From Apis mellifera (lineage: Eukaryota > Arthropoda > Insecta > Hymenoptera > Apidae), in assembly GCF_003254395.2 (NCBI RefSeq), contig NC_037651.1, positions 10,157,001 to 10,221,000 on the forward strand: a DNA stretch of 64,000 bases. The letters run 5' to 3'. Positions within the stretch are counted from its first letter, which is position 1, and every line of letters starts with the position of its first letter. The translations under genes and the position numbers were made by a program. The notes beneath the pieces are model-generated. The model was not told the origin of the DNA. It was given only the letters and a program-made list of their open reading frames with translations, and ran no database searches. Positions 50,850 to 61,481 of the stretch are shown here, one piece after another.

Positions 50850-53800
50850 AAAAATACGCACAGATAAACGCACAGTACCATTTATTTTGAATCATTCCGC
50901 AGAAACCGTTCGATTAATTGTTTATATCTGTTCTTCTCTTTGATAGCTTCCTCTTTTTACTGAATATTTTCATCGATCTATAAATAAATATAGTAGAATT
51001 AAATTCTTAAAAATGCTGTGAAATAATTAAATATGTATTTTAAAATAAATTTTAAAATAAATACCATTTATCGAAAGATATTATTAGTTTCTCTACTCTA
51101 TGATTTTAAGCAAAGTCTTTAGATAAAGTCTCTAAAGTCTTTACCAATTCAACAATTGAATGCCATTATTAAATTATCTCACGTATCCTTTAAATAGTCA
51201 TATCATCGACACTTTGTAGTTCGATGACTTTCCAAACATTCGCTCGAATCCTTGCTTCCAGTCATAAATTATGATGGAGTTAAATTCGATAGAGATATAA
51301 CGCCAAGCTATTTGTCGTTATATCATCAAACGCTTTGTTAATATATTTATAAATTATAAATCAACGAGAATATTAATGAGAATTAGATCTCGTCGATAAG
51401 CTTGTGCAATTTAATATTTATAATATAACGTCTTAAATATTTCGTGATAAGTTCAAATTACGATTTTCACTCGACTAAATATCTTCTAAGCTTGGCATAA
51501 GATAGGAAATTTGGTATCGTTCTTCAACTCCTTAACAATCTCTCCATCGTTCATGTTCAGATAACTACCGAATATAACCAAGCTTTCGTGAACATTTCGT
51601 ACTATGTATTCACACGATTACATCCTAGCAATTCTCTGGTTGAATAGAATCGAAATAGTCTACAGGATATTGAATTGATTATTGAAAGTTTTCGTTAAAA
51701 TTAGTCTCTTTTTCTAATAATCGATTAATCTAAAATAAAACATGACATAACCTATAAAATAAAAATGATAAGTTATAAAAACAAAGTTATAAATAAATAA
51801 TGAATGAGATTCGGAAGTAGCGTGAAAAATTGGTCAATTTTTTTTGCATTTGCTTTTATGCAAATTAGTTTTAACAGTTGTGGGAAATAGGAAGATAATT
51901 ACTTTATACACGCGTAAATCCCTGATTTGATTTGCAACGAAATAACGGACATTTCAAGATGAAGTTCACTTCGAACAACATAGAGATATATAATAGTATA
52001 AGTAAGTACTTACAAATTTTCTGACAGGTAATGGAATGCTCAATTCAAAATGCATTTTGCATTTGTATGGCATATGTGATTTCATGCATACGTTGAATAG
52101 CTATGTTGGATAGTTTGATGAAATACAAGAAAGATATTAGTAAATGATATATTTAGCGAAAAAGGAGAAAAACAAAAAAAACTATGAAAAAAATAAATGG
52201 GACAAACATTTCCAAAGAAAGAATTATTCAAGATTAAGAATCGACGAGAATTCGCTTGTAATCGCATCTGAGCTTTTGCGATCGATCTACGTCGAATTTC
52301 CAGCATGGTTATCTCGTGGGAAATCAGTTAGTTTCGTTCGTTTGGACAAAAGTCGTGGACGATCGAAGATGATAAAACCAAGATCACTCGAATAATTCGA
52401 ATAATCGATCATTAAAATTAATAATTAATATAATAATAATATATACAAAATTTATATACATACCTATTTATAATCTTCGAATTTTATCTTGAGAAAATAC
52501 ATCTCTCGTTTTTGTACACTTTCATTTTTGTTTAAATTTTACAATCCTATTAAACATTAAATGATCATTTTATAGAATATATGTATATAAATTTATTAGA
52601 TATTTAATATGCACGAGGAAATTATAAAATTATGCTGTTAAATACTTGATTATGCTATTAAGCATGTCCTAACCTTTCTTTTTATCACGACTCATCAACA
52701 ATTTATCGAAAAAAAAAAAGCTACTGTCTTCGTATAATCATAAAATTTTCAAATTGCATTAAAATTACATATCTCTGATGGAAAAATGTAAAACATCGAA
52801 ATATTTCATGCCACGATGTCTATCTTTTTCTTGCATATCATTTATCATTTTTTATGTAAAAAAAGAGACAAATTAAAAAACACAATCACAAATCAAATAT
52901 CAATGATATCTTTTTTCCTTTTTTCTAAACATTAATAATGCTATAAAATTACAAATTACAAATTAATCGTTACAAATTGTCGAACTAATACGCAGTTTCT
53001 TTCGCGCGCGATATTACATCAGGTTGAAACTAGATTCCCAAGACGATTCATGAAAACTTGACTATTTTTGACTCTCATGACATAGAAGTAGGACACTATA
53101 CATAGTCGTAGATCTACATCTAAACAAAATTTTACGCAATATATATTTATCTATTATTTATTTGCATATTTCTTTATACGAAAACAGTGTTAAAAGAAAT
53201 TATATATAATCAAATTGCATATAAAATTTATTATCAATTTTTTAAATGTTGTAAATGAAATTTAATGAATAATGTAATACGATTTTTTCGAAACATGATT
53301 TATGTAGAACATACTAAGAACAAGCATCTAAAAGCTTTCCTCGTATTGCCGGTACTTTACAAAAGTTTGTAAAGTAATCAGAAACATGGAAAGAGACTGC
53401 TGCATCACCCACACGCACACACACATTTCTATGAGTTTTAAACTCCACCTCTACAACTTTGCTATCCCTTCTATTATACGAGCAACAACGAAAACGCATC
53501 TTTAAACTAAAGTTTTTGAGATTATATTTGACGTTCGTACGAATTATGTAAATTATACAGCTAAAATATATTTTCAATCTAATTTATATTTTAATTTACG
53601 TAAAAATAGTATCTCCTAATACGAATTTAAAAAATCGTACTGAATATGATTGTGCTTTTTAAAAATAATAATTCTTGTCAAAACGCAATTTTTAAAAGAA
53701 ATTTGTCAAGTAAGTGTCAAATTTGAAAGTGTCAAAAAATTGTTAAGATTAATTAAGAAAATTATACAAAGTTAAAATCGAAGCAGCAAGTCACCAAACT

Positions 53801-54719
53801 TCATTCGAGAGTTCGTTATGTAAGTTATGTGCTTTCGTACAGCAGTGGATAACCAAACTCACGTAACGACTCTTAACGCGATGGTCTCCGTATACCGAAT
53901 GTAAAGTTCTTGCCTTGAGAAATAAATATCCTGAGATATTTACAATTTGTTGTATGAAATATCTAACATACACAATAAATTTAAATTCATAAGTTCATTG
54001 AAATTCTCAGTTTCTTTTAATTTTTTTCAGGTAATTATACTACTCTATCAATAAATATTCAATAAGTATTTAAATATAACAATTTTTCGCAAAATATAAA
54101 TAATAACATTATATGGTATTCATACGTGTATGGTATTGATATGTATATGGTATATACAAATACTTAATAAAGATCATTTATGTAATATGATCATATATTA
54201 TGTATGTATGTTAGATGAATATTTTTAATCATATTATACTACTTATTTACTATATCATTCTATAAAATGATTGCTCAAATCAATTCACTGATTGAGATTA
54301 TTTTATATTTAATAATAAGGTAAGTAATTCATTAAAACTAAATAATATTTTCACTTAATTATATATATTTTTTATATGAAAATATTATTTTAATAAAAAA
54401 TAAAATTTCTGTATAATTTTTAGATATATGTAATTTTGTGTATGAAAATTTTATAATATTATAATATTTATAAGTGAATATAGATATTGTATACTATGTA
54501 TAAATATATATTATTATAATTTAAAGATTATTAAATTATTATCTTTGAAATTTTTCAAAAAATTTTAGTTTTTTTTTTTTCACTATTAAAATTATACCAT
54601 TAATTAAATTGACTTATTTATAATAAATTGGACTATTAACCTCTATTTTGTTATTGAATGGATGAATAAATCATTATGTAAGAAAAATATTAAAAATAAA
54701 AAAATACAATTTTTATTAC
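50850..54719. other. AT-rich noncoding stretch after compositional boundary
   Basis: From about 50850 the sequence becomes clearly AT-rich and CpG-poor compared with the left part, and from about 54000 more so. There is no convincing gene. GC-richer patches stand out at 52200-52390, 53320-53480 and 53780-53930, and each coincides with an unusually long open frame for such AT-rich DNA. These could be decayed exons, transposon remnants or conserved elements. Confidence 0.5.
53317..53577 (-). other. Open frame in a GC-richer patch, unassigned
   Basis: An 87-codon minus-strand frame. The first third is AT-rich and looks intronic. The last third (reading FHVSDYFTNFCKVPAIRG and ending in DACS-stop) coincides with a GC-richer patch. 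An acceptor-like GGTGATGCAG precedes this part, so a terminal exon is conceivable. I recognise no family. A second minus-strand frame at 53791-53973, ending in HNLHNELSNEVW-stop, lies in a similar patch about 220 bases upstream on that strand. Both could be remnants of one element or gene, or chance. Confidence 0.15.
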
Positions 54720-55860
54720 TCCTAAATTTAATTTATTTTTAACTTAAATTAAAGTGTAAAGATTTTTATAAATAATTTAAAAATCAACTATGTCTAAATA
54801 TTTGTTTTTGTTTGAAGATAAAAGTATTTTTCGAAATTTAATCGTAAAATGGACATTGTGGCGCCATCTAACGATGAATAAGTGAAATTAATCGTCACGT
54901 AATAAAAAATTATAAATTTTTTGGCTTTTAGACACAATTTTTTAATTTTTAAGAATTCAAATTAATGTTCAAAGTCTCAGAAACAATTTAAAACAATTAC
55001 TATTCAATATTTTCTCTCGTTTGGAAATTATGAATATCTTCCGAAACATACATAAACACAGATACAGAAACGCTATCGCCATCTAGTAGTGAATAGATGA
55101 AACTAATTGTTACATAAAAGCAATAGAAATAAAATTTGTATGATTTTCAAATGCAAAATTTCTTAGCTTTCAAAAATTCAAATTAAAGCGTAAATTTTTA
55201 AACATAATTGAAATGAATTATATCTAAATATTTTTTCTCGTTTAAAAAATATATTTTAAAAATTATTCATCAAACGGACATTGTGGCGCTATCTAGTGGC
55301 AAGTTGGTGAAATTAGTTGTCCCATTATATAATATTTAAATACAATTTATGAATTTAATTCTAAGAATTTACTCTTTGAGTTCTTGGAAAAAATTAAAAA
55401 ATTTTATGTATGAAAGCCATAAAAATTTTATTTTCTTATTTCTATTATTTTTTTTTTCGAGAATTAGTTCTAGCTATTCACCACTAGATGGCGATAGTGT
55501 TTCCACGTCCGTGTTCGATACAATTTTAGAAAAATATTTATAATTTTTAATCAAGCAAGAATATCGGATAATGGTTAGTTTTAAATTATTTCTGATGTTT
55601 CAAGTTTTAATTTGAGCTTTTAAAATTAAAAAAATTTTATCTAGAAACAAAGAAATTTATAAATTTTTATTTTATTACTTAACGATTAATTTCACTCTTT
55701 CGCCACTAGATGACGCCACAATGTTCGATTTGTGATTAATTTCAAAAAAATTCTTTTAATTTATAAATGGAGGAAAATATTGACAATTACTTTTAAATTA
55801 TTTGTAAAAATCTACGCTTTAATTTGTAATCTTAAGTGTTAAAAAACTAAATTCTGAAAT
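54720..55860. repeat. Palindromic array of five units with CTCF-like motifs
   Basis: Five diverged units of about 200-220 bp carry a core at about 54858, 55071, 55282, 55481 and 55703. The first three read GTGGCGCCATCTA, CTATCGCCATCTAGTAG and GTGGCGCTATCTAGTGG; the last two read the other way, CCACTAGATGGCGATAG and CCACTAGATGACGCCAC. Flanking words (GAAATTAATCGT, CAAATTAAAGCGTA, TAATTTAAAA) also match, in inverted orientation between the halves. Two unit types alternate: A (with ACATTGTGGCG) and B (with CTATCGCCATCTAGT and GTGAATAG). The order is A-B-A then inverted B-A. The motif matches the known CTCF consensus CCASYAGRKGGCRS at 13 of 14 positions in the best copies. No transposase frame is present. 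Confidence 0.85.
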
Positions 55861-57955
55861 TTTATTTTTTCATTGTATATAACTTTTTTTTAACAAAAGA
55901 TGTATTATTTTGTGATTTTATTTTATATTTTCTTATAGATTTCTTAATATCATTAAAATATTCTAGAATTTTTCTAGAATACTGATTTTTTTTTCAATAT
56001 TTTCATTTTAAAAGTTAAAATTCAATACCTTTATTCCATTAAGTATTAAACAAATATTTTTTGAATATTTTAATTCGTGCATAATAATTTTAAAGTGTTA
56101 ATTATATTTTAAAAGTGAACATGTTTATATTATAATTCAATTTTGACAAGAATATTTTAATTATCCAAATGCGCATCTAAAACTACAAGTAATTTTATTG
56201 AGATAAATATATATTTATATGCGTTTATGAAATTAATATTTTGAACATTATATATCTTATTTTTAATAAATTAAATTAAATAAATAATTTTTTTTTAAAT
56301 TAATAATAATAAATCAATATTTATCAACAATTATTATATATTATCATACAATTATAACAATTATATTATGTATATTATTATATATAATTAACAATAATAA
56401 AATTTTAGAAAATTTTAGAAAAGTGTAAAAAAATAAAATCACTTACAGATAATAAAATTACAGGAATAAAATGTTAGATTTATATTTTGTTTTTTGATTT
56501 ATAATTTATGATTTTAATTTGTCATTTTCTTAAATAAAGTTGAAACAATACAAATAACCATTCATGTCACTAAATCATAATAAAAATTCAAAAATCATCA
56601 TTGTAATAACCTGCAACAATTTTTTCATTAGTTTAATATATATTAAATACTATTATTATTCAATATGATATTAATCTATATTAAATAAATATTAAATAAA
56701 ATATTTGTAGAAATTGAATTAATTGGATTTCATTTCGTGCAAAATAATCTGCAATAAGAAATATTATATAAAAATAATTTTTATCAAAATTTTTTTGATT
56801 AAATCTATTTTTTGTATATTTTATTTATATTATATTAATTATATTGTTTTAATGGTATTACATCAAATATTTTTTGTATGTATTTTTTGTAAATATTTTT
56901 TCTCTCGATTTATTTAAGATTTTTAATTTAAAAAATAATTTATAGAAATAAAAAAATAGAAATAATTCTGTTATTATTCTATGTAATAATTATATATTAT
57001 TTTATTTAAAATATTTTTCTTTTGAACTATTTTGTTTTTATATTGGAATAAAATTTAATAAAAAAAATATTGTTATTGGACAAAAAGAAGGGAGCTTAGA
57101 TTTATTAGTTTTAATAATATTTATTAGTTTATTAATTAACAATATTACCTTGTTTTTACACTTTGAACTTTGGTTTAAGTATTTCTTAATAAAGTTTGGT
57201 TAGTTTATAATGTATTGGAGGAGAAATTTGTCGTTCGATACAATTGCTAGTGTAGTTAGTATCGCTATTTCAACGAAAGATGTCGTCAGTGTATTTAAAT
57301 CGAACGTTTCTTCAAATATTTTAAAACAAAGTGAAATTAAAAAGATCAACAATATATTAAATTCTGTATTTCTGGGATTCTATAATTCAATATCTTAATT
57401 TAATTAAAATTTTATTCAAAAAAAAATTTTTATGTTTTTATATCTGTTAACATTTTTCTATTGCTACATGACTGAAATATTATTAATACTCATTTCTCTA
57501 AACAACAATTTTAAATTTCTTAAAAAAGTAATAATTAATATATTATAAAAAACAATAACATTTTTATATATTATAATCTTTTTTTATATTAACTATTCAT
57601 AAACTATACGTTAAATATATTTCTGAATTAAAAAAAAAATTATATTTTAAAATGCAAAATTTTGTTTAAAAAAAATAATAAATCCATAAATCCTATAGTA
57701 TTATATTTATATAGAAAAAAATATATATTTTAGTATGAAAAATAATAAAAACAGTTTATTAAATATTAATAAGTATTAATAAGTTTAGATTATTAATAAA
57801 ATTAATAAATACAAATCATAATGTTTATAGTCTTTTTAAAAATTTTAATTCTTTTTTATTCATATAGAAATTTATTTAATAATAAATATAAAGTTTTAGA
57901 AAAAAGATGTAAGATATTATATTTTATTTCATTTATAAACAGTTAAATAATTTGA
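55861..57955. other. Very AT-rich noncoding stretch
   Basis: No gene is recognised. Most of it is AATA/TTTA words. One GC-richer patch at 57225-57310 lies inside a 62-codon frame (57210-57398) and is flanked by an exact 8-bp inverted repeat, CGTTCGAT (57232-57239) and ATCGAACG (57299-57306). Confidence 0.5.
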
Positions 57956-57961
57956 CAATTT

Positions 57962-57978
57962 TATAAAATCCCGCGAAA
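57962..57978 (+). promoter_or_regulatory. TATA box and E2F-like site of the right-hand gene
   Basis: TATAAAA at 57962-57968 is followed immediately by CCCGCGAAA (57970-57978), the reverse complement of an E2F site, TTTCGCGGG. Placing the start about 30 bases after the TATA box puts it at about 57992-58000, just upstream of the ATGGCCGCC element. In such AT-rich DNA the TATA word alone is weak evidence; the adjoining GC-rich site and the exon that follows strengthen it. Confidence 0.45.
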
Positions 57979-57994
57979 TATTAAGTAAGGGGAA

Positions 57995-58192
57995 GTAAAG
58001 CAATATGGCCGCCCAGTATCACAGCACTATGGCGACTTTCTTGTCAGTTTCCTAATTATTGCCTTTTTTTATATGTTTTACACGAATTTTTTAAGTCAGT
58101 GTATAGTAAATAGGTACAGTGTATGTCAGTTTACGATGTGAGGGTGGAAATTAGTTAATATTCAATTGGTCAGCATATATACGCAAGCAGTG
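57995..58192 (+). other. Exon 1 (5' UTR) of the right-hand gene
   Basis: This segment of about 200 bases is much richer in G and C than its surroundings. It ends in a strong donor, AGCAGTG|GTGAGTG, at 58192/58193. It contains initiator-like TCAGT words (58044, 58096, 58127), so several start positions are possible. It opens with CAATATGGCCGCC, a 10-of-12 match to the TISU element (SAASATGGCGGC, a YY1 site that doubles as a start codon for very short leaders), followed by a second ATGGCGAC word at 58029. The only early frame is a 16-codon ORF, so the main start is probably in the next exon. The left edge is approximate. Confidence 0.55.
58005..58055 (+). CDS. Short upstream ORF (16 codons)
   Basis: An ATG within the YY1/TISU-like element opens a frame reading MAAQYHSTMATFLSVS and then TAA, entirely inside exon 1. 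The ATG has A at -3 (CAAT before ATGG gives A at -3 and G at +4), a good insect context. It would lie only about 5-13 bases after the predicted start site, the setting in which TISU elements work in mammals. It is likely a regulatory upstream ORF, or the ATG is skipped. It encodes nothing that I recognise. Conservation of the frame versus the DNA motif is the test of which matters. Confidence 0.35.
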   Translation: MAAQYHSTMATFLSVS

Positions 58193-58696
58193 GTGAGTGT
58201 TTTGCTATTCTGCACATAATCGTTTGTTCTGGCTTTCCATGGTCGCCCTCTAAACAAGAGGGATAATCAATTTGTTTACATCATGTATTGAATTGTTACT
58301 CCAAATCATTATTATAATCTGATACTTCGTCATATATGATCAAAGTTGAGATATAATGATACAAATTAATATAAAATGTCTATAGGCAAGCATGCATTGC
58401 TTGACAGTTGAACGCGTTAGAACATACATATAACCTCTTGCATCTTAGAATGCTTCCATTTGTACTTCATCTTCTTAATGTTCGTCATTTACTTTTACTT
58501 TATTATTTTTTTGAATTTTTCTCTTTCGAATGTTTCTTGTGATACATTATATTTGTTATTTGTTATTCAAAAATACTAATTTCGTATCTATATAATTTTA
58601 TATTTTTCTTCGTCCGTCGAATGCTTCGAAACAAAAGTATTGATTTTGTAATATTCTTAAATAATCGTATTTCATTTTAAATATTTTGATAATTGC

Positions 58697-58759
58697 ATTA
58701 TATATTTAGCTAATATTATAATATTAGGAAATAGAATTCATAATAACAAATTTTATTTA
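58697..58759. repeat. Direct repeat, copy 1
   Basis: This segment, with ATATTTAGCTAATATTATAA and ATAGAATTCATAATAA, matches 59332-59394 with only a few differences. The copies are 635 bases apart in the same orientation within intron 1. Confidence 0.85.
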
Positions 58760-59331
58760 TTTTACGTTCTATTTAGAATTTTACTAATAGATAAAATATA
58801 TATAAAATCTATTATATATTTTTATATTTTATATGTATAAAAAAATAGTTATAAATTTTATGTATATATATCATTTTAAGAATAAACATACAAAATCTTA
58901 ATTCGTATAACATTCATTAAAAAAAGTTGAAGAAAAATGACAAAATTTATTAATTTTAATTGGATAAAATTAAGACATCACAAAAATATTGATATTTCCT
59001 ATATATTTAATCAAATATCATATTAATATTTTTGAGAGACTTTCTTTTAATTATATTTAATTATGACGTTTAACTTTTTTTATATTAATATGTTTTGATT
59101 TTGAATAATGCTTTATTTTAATATTATGATTATCAATTCATATAGACATCATAAGTTGTTCCAAATGTATATAAATATTGAATGACACATATGAATAATA
59201 AATATGAATGTTGGATGATGTATATTTTGCATGAATTATTCTAAAATATTCAAATCTTTTTTTAAATAAAAAATTATATAGATTTTGTGTTATAAACTAT
59301 TATTTTAGAAAGTATAATCATCTATGATATG

Positions 59332-59394
59332 TATTATATATTTAGCTAATATTATAACATTAGCAAATAGAATTCATAATAATAAATTTTATAT
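59332..59394. repeat. Direct repeat, copy 2
   Basis: Second copy of the 58697-58759 repeat in the same orientation. The similarity ends soon after in both directions, suggesting a local duplication rather than two insertions of a large element. Confidence 0.85.
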
Positions 59395-59919
59395 TTTACA
59401 TCTATTCATATATGCATATGTTTACTTATTTAATGTACAAGTACTATTTATTATTTATGTGTCCAATATAAAATTTATTTATGTCTTTTCATGATCCAAT
59501 ATCGGCCAATGTATTATGATCAACCATTTAATGGTAACTAATTCAATTTTTCTTTGTTTAAATCAATATAAATAACCCTCTCTATCAGAACTACGTTAAT
59601 TGAATTTTTTTCATCATTAAAATATATTTCTCACTTTTTTATTCAAGGAATGTTCATGACTAAATTTGAACTGGTTATTTTATGGTATCGCATTAAAAAG
59701 GTCGTTGTTTTAAACTTTTTTATTCAATATACTTGTTTTTTTTTACACAATACTCATATATATTTTTTTAATTTTTTTATATTTTCATTTTTTCAATAAT
59801 TTATCCTGCAGTCCTCTTGAAATTTAAAATAACTTATAAAATTGCTCGCTTGAGAATGTTCATGTATAATTCGAAGTTTTTAAATTTTTTTATAAATTTC
59901 TATATTTTTTAATATGTTT

Positions 59920-59928
<9 letters not shown>

Positions 59929-59973
<45 letters not shown>
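59929..59973. repeat. AT dinucleotide microsatellite, 45 bases
   Basis: An uninterrupted AT run within intron 1, about 270 bases upstream of the exon 2 acceptor. Confidence 0.97.
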
Positions 59974-59976
<3 letters not shown>

Positions 59977-60240
59977 CATAATGATTTTTATTCCATTATT
60001 AATATTGCAATTTTGCAAATATTTTTTTTGTAACTCAAAAATATAACTCACAAATATAATTTTTTTTTAAATATTTTAGGAAATATATAATATAATATAT
60101 TTTATTATGTATTATAAATAAAAAAATTATCTAATATGTAAGATGAGATCTAATTAATTCCAAATTAATTAAGATATTTTCATTATTTCTTTAATTATAT
60201 TAATTCATGGAAATAAATTTTTTTTTTTATCTATTTTCAG

Positions 60241-60347
60241 ATTAACGTGAAATAGGACCAATACTGAAAAGGAATACAGGTGCGTATCGACAGTGCTATA
60301 CCAGGGGGGAATGTGCCATTTAGATGTTAGTCGCAAATCATCATATG
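60241..60347 (+). other. Exon 2 of the right-hand gene
   Basis: A T-rich tract and TATTTTCAG precede 60241, and CATATG|GTTAGT follows 60347. The 107-base segment is clearly GC-richer than both flanks. An alternative internal donor, AATACAG|GTGCGT, lies at 60279/60280 and would leave a 39-base untranslated exon. The exon contains two candidate start codons in different frames (60311 and 60324) and appears to carry the end of the leader and the beginning of the coding region. Both frames are open to the 60347 donor. Confidence 0.5.
60311..60347 (+). CDS. Putative first coding exon, 5' end of an unidentified protein
   Basis: ATG at 60311 has G at -3 and G at +4. It opens a frame MCHLDVSRKSSY plus one base to the donor at 60347/60348 (exon end phase 1), and the next in-frame stop would lie only just inside the intron. 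A competing ATG at 60324 (reading MLVANHHM, phase 0) has T at -3 and a stop immediately upstream in frame, so I prefer 60311. I do not recognise the N-terminus, and the remaining exons are probably beyond 64000. Candidate next exons inside the window are weak: 61467-61481 and 63284-63333 are discussed separately. The gene looks like a broadly used AT-compartment gene with a long first coding intron, but its product cannot be named. Confidence 0.35.
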
Positions 60348-61466
60348 GTTAGTTTCTTTTTATTTTTTTCTAATTTATTATATACATTTATTAATTAATA
60401 TACACATGAATTTTATTAAAAATATTTACGCTTCTATTGAATTTACTTTACTAAATAATTTTTTTACATTGATAATATAAATATTCCTATAAATCAAAGA
60501 ACGGAATAGTTCACAAATAAAATATAATTTTATAAGATTTATAGGTTTATTTAAATCGAGCAATATGTGTGCCATAAATCGCTTATTTTTCGCGTTATTT
60601 TATTGCTTACATAAAATGTTTTAATTGCGCGATAAAATATCAATTGTTTTTTCCATTCGTAAAACTCGTTAATCTTTATTATTCATATGTTTATTTTTTC
60701 GCACGTAATGTTACCGAATCATATTCATTCATATTTTTTTTTTTATTTAAATTTTATCTTAATAATTAGATAATATTACACAAAATAAAATCTCGATTAA
60801 AAATTACCCAATTAAAATGACATTAAATTTTGTTTTCTTATGATTCTAATATATGCAATTAATATTAATTGATATTCTTTGTGTAGTTTATCGAGATTTT
60901 ATAAGATCTTATTATAAGATTTGTTATAAAATATAAGATTTTTTTTTCTTTTTTTTTACTTTAATAATTAAATCGTATTAAAATTATTTATAAAATTTTT
61001 AATCATTAATATATTATACATGCATTTATATTAACTTAATTCTTTTAATCATAAAATATTTAAAAATTTATATTATCTTTTCCCCAATTTCATTATTTAT
61101 ATAAAATTCTATTCATATAAATGATTTTATCGTTCTCGAGCAGTACGTTCTCCTTTATTTATATTAATTAACTATCGCTTTAATCTTAATCATCTCATAA
61201 TGAATTACAGTTTTCAATAGAATATTTTAATGATATCATTCATTAATTTAATGTAAAAAAAAAGATATTTCATAAAATTAGAAATGCTTAGAAATATTCC
61301 AACGAATTATCCAAGACGTAAAATTAAAAGAAATAAAAAAAAAAAAAAATGTGGTACTTTACAAGATTCATCATTATTTTAAAATATGATAAAGTATGAA
61401 ATCAAAATATATCTTTTCATTTTGTAACAATTGTTTATAAACCTTTCCGCTGTGTTACCATGTAAG

Positions 61467-61481
61467 ATGCACGAAATGAAG
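61467..61481 (+). other. Possible 15-base microexon
   Basis: The donor GAAATGAAG|GTAAGTCTA at 61481/61482 is among the best in the window. The nearest upstream AG is at 61465-61466 (CATGTAAG), giving a 15-base exon that keeps the reading frame of either start codon (reading DARNE-like or MHEMK). The acceptor lacks a strong pyrimidine tract, so the exon may instead begin further upstream, or the donor may be unused. Confidence 0.2.

Larger units (their letters stand above)
58193..60240 (+). other. Intron 1 of the right-hand gene
   Basis: AT-rich sequence between the donor at 58193 and the acceptor TATTTTCAG at 60232-60240, which is preceded by a T-rich tract. It contains a roughly 63-base direct repeat (58697-58759 and 59332-59394) and a 45-base AT microsatellite (59929-59973). 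GC-richer DNA at 58193-58270 just inside the donor may be regulatory. No further exon is evident. Confidence 0.45.

Noticed and set aside
58016..58030. ATCACAGC seed of the miR-2/13 family
   Set aside because: Only nine bases match the mature microRNA, and no precursor hairpin surrounds them. It lies inside the first exon.
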